Assembly: GCA_025024175.1 (NCBI GenBank)
Contig: QCXZ01000041.1
Span: 23,679,786 to 23,743,785 of the forward strand
Length of the DNA: 64,000 nt
From: Rhyzopertha dominica
Lineage: Eukaryota > Arthropoda > Insecta > Coleoptera > Bostrichidae
Direction of reading: 5' to 3'
Under the pieces are notes generated by a model that saw nothing but the letters and a program-made list of their open reading frames with translations, was not told the DNA's origin and made no database searches. This document shows, in pieces, positions 47,095-57,900 of this stretch (within the stretch, counting starts at the first letter, position 1; each line of letters begins with the position of its first letter). A program made the position numbers and the translations under genes.

Positions 47095-47152
<58 letters not shown>
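47095..47152. repeat. (AT)n microsatellite, second tract
   Basis: About 29 AT units following ccccaataa. The two tracts may be halves of one repeat split by insertion of the segment between them. Confidence 0.97.
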
Positions 47153-47155
<3 letters not shown>

Positions 47156-47157
47156 AA

Positions 47158-47970
47158 TTGAATAGTTGGCAACACTGCATTTATGGATTTTGCACTATGC
47201 AGTGAGAAAGCAACACTTACACAACACAAAATTCCGCCCGCAGCAGCGCCAAATTAAAAATATACATGAATTAAAATGATACTTGTTATTTTTAAATGTA
47301 TGAATTAAAACGATACTTGATATTTTTAAATGTATCTTAGAAATTGAATAATCGTAAGAATTGGGAAATATAATACACAGGTTTAGTCACGAGCAACTTG
47401 TATATGAAACAAACATTTTAATTCATCTATCTAGAAAATAACAATCTTTTAAATTAAATAACAAGTTATTTGGAAGCAGTGAGTGCGCGAAAAGGAAACA
47501 ATCTGTTAAATTCAACAATCTGAAAAATTCAACATCGTTTAAATGAAATAACATGTTGCTCAAATGCAAGGTATACGTAAAAATGAAACAATCTCCTAAA
47601 TTCAACAAAAGTATAAATTAAACCATCGCTTAAATCATTCGTTTGAATATGGTAAAAATGCCAACAAACAAAAATATAACTAACACAAAAATTCAACAAA
47701 CCTAAAAATGTTGAGAATAAAACGGATACTCGTTAAATTTAAAGGTTATTTTAAATATAGAATGTATTTTTATACAGTATGTTACGATATATCAATGAAA
47801 CAAGCACAGAAATGTGCAAGTATCTAAAATATACCGCGCAATTTGTACAACAATAATTTTAATTCTGATATTTCTTTAGAAACATTACTTATATTTCGTA
47901 TTTAACAGGATAGTTTATTTCTGTGATACTTTAAAATATTTCCAAATAAAAAGTAAAACGGCGTTCCATA
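47158..47970 (-). repeat. Long inverted repeat, right arm
   Basis: From ttgaatagttggcaacactg to gcgttccata, reverse complement of the left arm. It lacks the extra block of the left arm, so it is the simpler copy (about 0.81 kb). The inner ends CAGTGTTGCCAACTATTCAA point toward each other. Confidence 0.75.
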
Positions 47971-49010
47971 ATTTCCCGTAATAAACATTTGACGCAGCAG
48001 CGTTTGTTTGTATACAAACGCTGGGGTTGCCTATATTTAGGTGTTTGTGACGTATTTTGGACATGTCCTATTTTTTTATATAGAATGTTTTGTATGTTCT
48101 AGTCTATGTTTAAAGGTATAATGTAGTCAAAGAATTAAAACACCCAATATTGGAACTTGTTTATTAGACAGGTAATATAACCAGGTCTCACTTAAAACTG
48201 AAATACAACATTTAAACGCTTGAGAAAATTATTGCATAGTCTTAAACTTCTTGTTTGGTGTTTCTTGTAACCCAGATCTTAAAATATACGAATACAAGAA
48301 ATTATTATATAAAAATTTTTAAGCTACTCTGTCAAGTGTCAAAATAAGTATAAATAAGTATTAGAATGGTATTAACAACAAAATTATAATGTTATCATAA
48401 TGTTCACGTTGCCTGCTATAGTAATATTTTATTACAAAAGTTATTAAAATACTTACTTTCATCCTTTGTCACTTGTGCATATTGCCTAAAAGTTACCTAA
48501 TAGGTATAATCATAGATTACACGGTTATTAGTTAGTTTTGTTCTTTTTGAATGTAAAACATGATTATAAAAATAGAAAACAAAATCCAAATTAATAAGGC
48601 GATTGCAATAAAACCAACTTTGAAAGTGCATTTTAATTTACAAATTTTGTAAACAGGTAATTATTGTCATAGTGATTTGCAATTGAATTAGACAACAAAT
48701 GTAACTTTTTTTACGTAATTCACACTCCTGCTTAATCTCACGTACAGTTTGCGTCTAGCTGTCCACATTTGCATTGAACCAAACTAGTAAATATTAATGT
48801 TGTTTTTAGCGCATTCCTCACAAGGGTCAGATAAAAACGACTTTAGACAATGCAGGACACCTTATGTAAAAATATGTCGTTCGGCAAAACTAAAGACCTT
48901 AATTATTTTTAATTATAACTGGAAGGATGCTAAAACCAATGTTAACTTGTTTCTAATTAGGAGTTGATGTTTAGGTTGAAAGAACAAAACAGAATAATAT
49001 GAAACTTTTT
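47971..49010. other. No gene recognised
   Basis: AT-rich flank between the inverted-repeat island and the duplicated channel-gene end. Confidence 0.35.
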
Positions 49011-49011
49011 T

Positions 49012-50155
49012 TAAATATTGTAGCGCATGTAAAATAAACCTTCTGTACTACTGTAATGCTTTATTTCATCTACAGAACGCAAAAGAAGAATAATCTTTTA
49101 GAGACAATTTGGACAAAACAGCGTTATTTCTGCAATTTTACATAAGTACCTCCAAGCAAAATATCCACTATTCCTTGTCATTACTTATTACCGTGAAACA
49201 TTGGATATTTCATGCTTATTCCTTTTTAATCCGTAATAACTCAGTTCTTTCAAGTAAATCTTGGGTTTAGCCTTTCTAGATCGAAGTCTTTTAAATAGTC
49301 AACACCAAAACATATATTATTTCAGCAATTCAGCATTGATCCCCTAGATATAACCCAAAAATCGCTTCAGTAGAAGCTAAATAAACAAAATTTGAGCTAA
49401 TAATGCTGTCAAGTGGATCTCGTGTGTTTTATTTACCCAGAGCCTTATCCCAAATACATAAATCTTATTTTCCTTTTAATTTTTGTACCGGTTATTGTAC
49501 CATAAAAAAGTGAAGGTAGGTCTACGGTCATCTTCAGGTAAATAGCTAAAAATGATAATACTCATAACCAAAGTTTGAGCAGTTTTTATCTAAACAAATT
49601 AGGATACATGTTTATATCCTTTCGAAAACGAAACTCGGCTCTGAACTAGGCCAAACAATTTTTAAATACATGCGAAATAAAAACCCTCAGCACTATCTTC
49701 TATTCCAGTCCAACTAATCAGTTACAAAAATCAAAAATATTTATAGATTAGACATTGCTAGAGCTGCATACGTTACCTGGTTATCAATTATAATTAAATA
49801 GATATTTAGTAATTGTGAGCTAAAGTGAAAACAATTGGTTGAAGCAGATTGTTGAAGGCGCAATTTGCAACCAAAAAAGTTTAAAATGCAGCCGTATTTT
49901 CGCTGGGTAAATATATCCCTCAGGATTTTGTGTATTAAATAAAACAATAATTCACATGCATTAGAAAACGTATAACTGTTTATTGTGTAACACATTCATG
50001 TAATAATGTGAAATAAACTCACCTAATTTAAATGAAGAAATTGAGTAATTTAGAAAAATAAATATTATTTAAGAGTGTTATAAACTTTTTAACGTGTTAA
50101 TAATGATTTCGAACGAACTTTAGGATTAGAGCTCAAACGTTCACACAAACATACT
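49012..50155. repeat. Duplicated block, copy A (3' end of the channel gene)
   Basis: Similar over most of its length to 51555-52370, starting gcgcatgtaaaataaacc in both and including the last two exons, the small intron and downstream flank. Copy A has about 350 bp (49580-49930) without counterpart in copy B. It contains the pseudogene exons at 49195-49545. Confidence 0.7.
49195..49545 (-). pseudogene. Pickpocket channel pseudogene, last two exons
   Basis: Exon-like 49545-49437 starts with YLPEDDRRP after TTTTTAG and keeps the donor GG|GTAAATAAAAC; exon-like 49376-49195 starts CTTCTACTGAAGCGATTTTT after the conserved TTTATTTAG. Compared with the intact exons at 51740-52092, a 2-bp loss breaks the first and further small deletions break the second around the pore region (GLYLGD.. 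then frameshift). The splice sites are conserved while the frame is not, so this is a decayed duplicate, not a processed copy. Confidence 0.75.
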
Positions 50156-50159
50156 ATTC

Positions 50160-51550
50160 GGCTACAGTGGCGGCTCGTAGCTTCTGCTGAAGGTATTTAA
50201 TAAACGTTTTAAACAAACTTCATTTTCATGCAACGAATTATGGAAATAATTAAATAAAACAGATTTGCGTCAGATAATGAAAATCCGCTTCAAATTAAAT
50301 CAATACTAATGCTTCGATATCAAGTTATCAAAATGAAATGTACGCTTTTATTTCTTATAATAATAATAATAATAATAACTAATCACATACTAAAAGGCAA
50401 AAAATAAAAGTTTGCAAAAAGGGTATGTAGTTACCCCACAATTTTACAGTGGGTATGTTTTCAGGATGGTTTAGCGCTCGTTTGGTACTATGCTATAGTT
50501 GATGATCTTCGAAGTTCGAAGCGAAGTCCGCCTTCGCGTATCTCGCGCCGTTTTGTACCAGCTTATAGATATACCCATTCATATTTGCAGTTGCTTGACT
50601 AACAATGAATGCCATAAAATGCAGATGGAAGAGTAAATTTGTAATAATTATTAGTAGTCACTATATTGAGTAGCTTAAGAAAGGTTTCTTGAAAATGATA
50701 AATAGTTTGTGAAACAATGTACAAAGAAAAACCCATTTATTTGCAAGCTATTCAATGTGATTTTCGACATATTTCACAAACACTGCGCCTTAAGCTATTC
50801 AGTTTATTATTATAAGTAATTACTTTAATACCCCCAAAACCATATTTGATTATTATTTCGTTCATTTCGCATAAACACCCGTTTTTGCCGTGTCACTTTA
50901 CATACGATTTAATTTGTATTTATACCCCACATTTGTCTACTCAATCCACCAGAGGTCTCTGAACACGGACGCGTGCACGCTCCCTATAGACTTTTATAAT
51001 TTGACAGCACTTGTTTTTTCACCATCGCAAGTTCTGCGCTAATTTGATATGTGCAGGAATTATGACATGACCCTCGTACATATATGAATTACTTCCTTTG
51101 GCGACTTAAAATCATGAATGCGTGGCTGTAAAATTAGCTCTAGCCACCACACATCTTTGCCCCTCAGAAACTAAGTGTCGCACCGGTATACCCCCTTAAC
51201 AAAGATTATTCACTCTATTCTAAGGTAATGCGCTGGTACATACAAATGTCCGTTTCGACAACTAACGAGAATTTTCTAGCGCATAGTAATGCATGTTTTG
51301 TTTGTTAATTTTCATCGATTATTTACAAAACTCTAACTTCATTGTCAAGGCCTGTCGCTGTAATCTTGCCTTTTTTCAGTGGTGGCTAGTTTGTTCCTAA
51401 ATCTTGCCTTTTTTCAGTGGTGGCTAGTTTGTTCCTAAAGTTAATTCAAATCTTAAAAACTGCGTCGGCAGAAGCTCTCCAATTTGTAAGACGAGTATAA
51501 CGAGAAGTTGATACTTAAGCTGCAAAAAAATACAATAAAAGGAACTCGTT
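50160..51550. other. Intergenic, with CAGTGGCGGCTCGTAG word and (TAA)n run
   Basis: At 50166 cagtggcggctcgtag looks like a transposon end, and gctctagccaccaca near 51130-51150 is a weak inverse partner. A (taa)n run of about eight units lies at 50357-50380. A symmetric block near 50484-50570 (ggtactatgctata, tataagctggtac) can fold. No protein motif. Confidence 0.4.
51363..51438. repeat. Perfect 38-bp tandem duplication
   Basis: The unit atcttgccttttttcagtgg... ending tttgttcctaa occurs twice without a mismatch (51363-51400, 51401-51438). It contains cagtggtggctag, similar to the transposon-end word at 50166. Confidence 0.9.
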
Positions 51551-51739
51551 TTTACTTCAGTACAGCGCATGTAAAATAAACCATATATACACTATAAAGC
51601 TTTATTTTGTTTGTTCTATACAATGCAGATGTATCTCTTAGACGCATCTGGACAAAGGGAGTTTTTTCCTCAGTTTTCCTTAAGTATACAAGCATAATAT
51701 TCACAACTTATTCCTAAAGTTGCTTTCTACTTATTATCG

Positions 51740-51924
51740 TTAATTATTGGATATTTCTAGCTTCCTTTTCGGTCTGTAATAGTTCAGTTCTCTCAAGTAC
51801 GCCTTGGGTTTATGTTTTCGTGATCGACACCTCTCAAAAAGTCCACAGCAAAACACATATATTATTTCAGCAATACTCAGCATTGATCCTCCTAGACATA
51901 ACCCAAAAATCCCTCCAGTAGAAG
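51740..51924 (-). CDS. ppk: ppk terminal exon: pore helix and C-tail
   Basis: 185 nt after TTTATTTAG, stop TAA at 51742-51740. STGGIFGLCLGGSMLSIAEI is the second membrane segment with the GxS selectivity filter, followed by a short, strongly basic cytosolic tail. Confidence 0.95.
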
Positions 51925-54900
51925 CTAAATAAACATACTTTTATACTAATAATACTGCCCAGCAGATCTCGTATGTTTTATTTACCTAGGGCCATATCCC
52001 AAGTGAAACTTATTTTCCTTTCAATTTTTGTACCGCTTACTGTTCCATAAAAAATACTGACAGGAGCTCTAGGGTCGTCCTTAGGTAAATATCTAGAAAT
52101 TATAAGCAGTTGATGTGTAAATGTAAACATTTTACGAAGTATGATTATATTCCCAAAAATTTTGTTTATCAATAAAATGATAATTTACACGTATTAGAAA
52201 ATGTATACCTGCAAATGTAACGCTAGTTGCTTACTATACAATATATTCATGGAATAATTGTGATAAGTTTTTGGTACAAGTCATTTTACTGACAACATAG
52301 TTTTCGAGCAAACTGTACAGTTGGACTTTCAACATTCAAACACACATACCACTTAGTCATTCTATCAAAGACGTTATTGTTAAATTTGGACACGTCCACA
52401 ACATTAGTATTGTCCTGCGTTTGCAAGCTGTCGCTGAAACACCGAACTCTATAAAATATGGAACATCAGAAAATGGGCATGTGGCATTAAAATAAATGTT
52501 CCCTTTAGTTTAGAACAATTCTTATTTCTTCGTAGGCATGCGCAATTGCGCAGCAAAATGTGAAGTATCAGATATTTTGGTGTTCATGTCACTCTGTCAA
52601 TGTCAAAATGTCATATCAAGCAACGACGCGAACAGCTGACGCTACGGTTAAGTGTAAAAATGTAAACAATGCAACTTAACCTAGAAAAAATCAGCTTGAT
52701 AACTGAACACCTGGCATCGCAAATGACATTCTCGAATAATGGAAAGCGCAAGCGCCTTAAGAAACTGCGCAGATTTCAATTGGAAACAGATTTGAGAGGC
52801 TTCTGATGTTCCATATTTTATAGAGATCGGTGCGCTGAAGCTGAACCGACACCAGTTAATTTTGAGGGCTACAGGTCGGCGTTGGCATATTTACGCATTA
52901 TTCCATCTTATTTTCATGTGATTAAGATGACTGTCATTCTTTGGCAATTTTCTAGTTGTAACATTGGTAATGGTTTATATTATAGCATTTCAGATAAATC
53001 TGGTAAATAACTATTCACAAGAATGTACTTATGACCTACTTTATGTTACTTTTATTTAATATTTTAATAACGCCGTCTATGTCTTGAAAATATGATAAGT
53101 ACAATAAAAGAAGCTTTCTGTCAAAAAAAAACACTACATTTTAGTGTCTAAGCCGTTACTAATAATTGAAAGCTTTTTTATTTTTGGCGAAGCAAATGCA
53201 GGCATTTCAACTGCTACGCAGTATGTTTCAGTGGCTTAAGCTTAATAACAAGTGTAACTAAATTAATATGAACATCATACACAGGTTAGATGCCGCCACC
53301 TACGTCATTTAAGAGGGTCATTTTAAGCACCTACCGTTTTACATTTTACCGAGTTATTCGAAACTTTTTCCAAGTGAAATTTCGACATGGCAATGACAAA
53401 AGATGTAGCTACAACGTAGAGTTCGAGTTTTTTCTGAATTTGGTATGGTAATGTAAATATTTGTTGTTATATTTTGCTTAAAAATGCGTATTTTTGGCGA
53501 GCTATTTCTCTAAAACTAAGGCACATAAACGAAAAATTCGAACTGCACGTTGTAGCTACACATTTCTTGTACACTACCAAAAACATGAGCACGATAAATG
53601 AGTAAAAACATTCAAAAAATCTAAAACCGCAAACCCTTTCGCACGAGAGCGGAATGCGAATGCCCATCCCCACCAGGTCCGTCGCGTGGTATCCAGTGAA
53701 GAGTGTAGCTGAGATACAATCCTGTCGGGAATGATCGAGCGGTATGCGATCTATTCCGATATGACTGGATTTTTAAGATTGTGTCTAATTACACGTGACA
53801 AGTTTAATGTTAAAAGCTCTTTCACATTAATTTACTGTCTGCCGAAGCAATGGAGAGACGGAAGGAAAATTATTATAAAAGTTCTTCCAGAAATCATAGT
53901 CGACATGCAGTTAGAATGAAATGTTATATAGTTCATATTTACAGAAATAAATGGGTTATTCCATATTTTGAATAACCTGCTATAATATGATAGTAAGTTA
54001 CTAATATCATGCTTACTTTTTTATGCACACCCTACAGTCAGCTATTTTCCGAATATTTGTTTAGCCCGTCTGTTGCTCTTACGATCTTTGCGTGATTTCA
54101 ACCTATCGGCTACCCTCTTACGTTCCATGTCCCGCTGGTAATATGGGTTGCATTAGTTTACATTTCTGCCCGATCACTCCAAGTAAATACCCCTGTTAAG
54201 AATCCATTTTTGGCATCATCACAGGGCATCATTGCGACGTGTGGCCCTAGCCTTACTACTTTGAATATTCTGTTACTGCTAAGCTAATTTTGTTTATCAC
54301 AAAGATCAATGTGTAACACTTCAGGAAGTCTGCATAATTTTGTTAACCGTACTGGTAGGTAGACCTTACTGTGTATACTAACCTCAAATGATAACTAGAC
54401 GTCTGCATTCCATAAGAGACTCTTTCACATTCTCGATAACATGGTTCAACTACCTTACCTTCTAGAATCAGTTTATTTGAACTAGTATTTTTTCCTAAGA
54501 CAGCATATATTAAAGTTTATATCTTATTATTCTACTACAAATTCTTACTATCCTGAAGTGAAGTCAAATGTGTAAGACGCCTTATTTCTTCTGCAACAAA
54601 AAGATAAGTAAAATTTAATTAATTAACGGACTACATACTTGCATTTTAGGATTGAATTTTATAATATCAACTGTTAGATACTTACTATTATTTTTATATA
54701 GACATTGTAGGTCCAAAATAGTACACTGCCTGATACTTCCTGTAAATGTTGAGATTAGAATTTAATTATAAGGTATCTTATGACTATTTACCTGTGTTAG
54801 GTAAATAAAAAGGCACGCATCCACATATTTTTCCCGCAGCACTGCCAAAAAAGCCAACCAAGCAAGTTACTAAATTATATTTATCTCCCCAAAGAGACTG

Positions 54901-57900
54901 TTTCTGATAACAAAGAGAAAAATTAGATAATTCTGTCGTCCTTGTTTTTTATTTTGTTGCGTTTTACTATTATGACTCGTAATAATAGCTTTTACTTTAC
55001 TTATTTACTAAATGAAATTATGACCTACCAAATAAACAATTATGTCAAACTGAAATTCAGTTTCTTCTAAGAGGACAAATAGTAGGAGAACTTGTGACAT
55101 CAAGGGACAGAGAAATCCCAAAATGTTTATTATTTAGTTAAGCTTTAAACTTTCTGTGTTATTGCAGAAGAAAATATCAGTTTTAATCCACTTATAGAAC
55201 TATTTCAACCCACCCTGTGTACGCCTAGATTGGAATCGTTCGCCGCAGTGTTATCATATTATTGACTTTCTCTTAGGAATATGATTGTCCGAGTTTTACA
55301 TCGAGAAAATGCGACGTACTCATGTCAAGTTTCACTACTCTCCTTTGTTATAGGGCTGTATCAGCAAGGATTGTGTAAGGTGTGTTATTCTTGCTCTCAT
55401 TTTTTATTCTTATCAAATGGGATGTATTTCTCTATCTTTTATTTATATCGACTCTAAGTTTTACGCATCTGTATTTTGGTTCTCCTATTGATCGTACCGC
55501 GAGGTACGTGAAAAAAGGAGAACTATACCTACATATATGATATTGCGCTCCGAAGCTCGCAAATAACGAGCGACGAGCGATTCAACTGTAAATGCGCTGG
55601 ATGGCGTTCAGCAGCATTACATAACTTTGATGAATATATGCCGCTTTGACCTCGATTCTGAATAGGGCCTTGGTAGCTCAGTGGGTAGAGCGTTTGACTA
55701 GTGTTCAAAAGGCCCGAGTTCAAATCTCGGTCAAGGCTGGCAATACTTTTTCATTTCTTCATATGCCTGTAAAACCCATTAAAAATATCATACATGTTCA
55801 TAAAAAGTCAATTCAGGCAGTAAATAACTTTCACTGTGTATACCTACATATATATCACGCAATGAAACGGAATTGATAGGATCACGACCAAACTTAGTAT
55901 GGTAAGTAACTCATGACTCACCGACCTCCAATCCGGAGCCCTACGGCGTGCAGCCTCCCGCTTCAAAAGTTACAGGACATCAAAGTTGCTACGGATCGCC
56001 CTGCACTAACGTCAGTAGGAAGTAGGTTGGAAATACGCGTAGACCACAATCGGAATTACCAGCTGTTGTCGGATTCTGCACGTTTTCAGATAACGTTTCC
56101 CATTGATCGTACCGCGAGGTAATATTAATATGAATATTCGTTATTGATCGAGTTGGAGTCGAGAACGCTTTCTTCGTTGTAGACGATTCCACTAGTTTGT
56201 CTATCTTTGTTTCAGTCAAAGGTTTTTATTTTGTTGCTCCTCCTCTCTGGTATTGGTTTTGTTGTTCCATGTTTTTTTCTGTGAAGTATGTACACTTACT
56301 GATATATTAACCCTGGACGATACTGCAACTCCACTGGTGGCTTTATCATTGACTTGGGTAATAACATAAAATTAGGACATATAGCTGTTGTAGATAGGAG
56401 TGTCATTTGCTGATGGTTCAAAACATCTAAGCTGTTGTAGGTGCCGAGTGAATACTGGAGGTTTGAGTACATTGTGTATCAAGGGCGGAAATGAGGCGAT
56501 TGTAACGAGTCAAAATTGCCTTTCCCCCGTGATACACATACTACTTTTCACCTGAACACATTGAAAGCACAGGAGGGGTTTCATGCACTTCTTCGTTGGT
56601 ATAGTTGGATTCATTTCCGAACTCCAAAAATCGTGCAGTACAGTACAGATAAAACAGTACAATTCAAATACAACACAATGGGAATGGGTGCGTTCAGCAG
56701 ACAGAACAGTTTCACAGCTGTTTCATCATTCTCTGCTGAACGAGTCGCTCCTTCTTACCTCAGACATCTATTTTTTCTAAATAGATGAGCAATGCTTGAC
56801 ATTATGCACGAGTCAAATTGTAACTGCACCCGGGGTGTTTGGCCAAGGAAATTTCAGGAATGAAAATACACAGGGGTTGCCAGAACTGGCTAGAAGATCG
56901 ACGCTACTTGCCGCCACCAACAGCCAAAAATGTCTCCAACACAAGCTCTACAATATCCATAAAAGTGCAAATATACATTAAATCCAAAATTTCTCTTTAA
57001 TTAAAACCTTTTATCTCATTTTCGCACAGTGTGCATAACGTATTTTTTTGGGAAGCTATTCCTTGCAGCATGGACATCATTTTACTTTTGATATTATTAG
57101 TAATCAGTCAAATCCGTTTAAGCTTCAAAGTAACTCAAACAGCCCTAAAAATACATTTTTTTTGCAATTGATTTGTTATTCGCCCTTCGGGAATCCGATC
57201 CAGAAATCGTGATGGACAACCAATATACATATATTAATTTGTCTCATATTGAGTTTCCAACTCGCCACCAATTCGAAATAAGTTGCCTAATAGAGCAACC
57301 CTGCCTTCAGCTTCTTTTTAGTCCCTCGGTTAACCAGTTCGTCAACTGAAAATTTTATCTAATGTGCAAGTACAAAGGCTCATGAGCTAAGCGATTATTG
57401 GTTCAATTTGTCGCACCTTTTCACTATGCATCCCGTTATGCTTTGCTCATCTATTTAGAAAGAGTAAGATACCTGTGATGCCTCTAAAGTTAAAAAAAAT
57501 AGCGCAACAGAACGATCGGAACGTATTTGAACACTGCTCTACTAGCGGAGCTGATTTCGCTTTTGCGCAGTAGCAGGTAAGCTTTAAATAACCCGGGACT
57601 ATGCTAGCGCGGTTTTTAAAGCCTTTTATTATTATTAAGGGGTTTCACAAATTCCAATATGTTATTTAATAAAACGGCGCGGTTACGTCTTTGTGGATCA
57701 ATCATATGAAGAATTGACTCAAAACGGGAATTTAAACAACGTTCAAGGGTGTCGGGTTCCGCAGCTGTTCAGCAGAAATCGTGAAACCTGTTACCAAGGT
57801 AGCCCTGAGCGGAAAGCGCCTCCAGCTACGATATGTCGAACGCACCCAATGACACAACTGAAATTAGCCGCGAAATTCAAATGGCAAGCATATTGACGCC

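Larger units (their letters stand above)
51555..52370. repeat. Duplicated block, copy B (carries the intact exons)
   Basis: Counterpart of 49012-50155. Shares gcgcatgtaaaataaacc, the exon/intron stretch and aataattcacatgcattag-like flank. The exons in this copy are open, in phase with upstream exons, and therefore the functional ones. Confidence 0.7.

Noticed and set aside
46895..47180. Open frames made of IYIYIY
   Set aside because: Translation of the (AT)n tracts, not genes.
49741..49995. Possible extra exon of the channel pseudogene (CKLRLQQSASTNCFHFSSQ)
   Set aside because: Cys spacing does not fit the channel and the segment has no counterpart in the intact gene.
51363..51438. CRISPR-like repeat
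   Set aside because: Only two abutting units without spacers; eukaryotic context.
55913..56122. 69-codon frame with GC-rich content
   Set aside because: No recognised motif and it lies in the segment bordered by the direct repeats; probably non-coding repeat.
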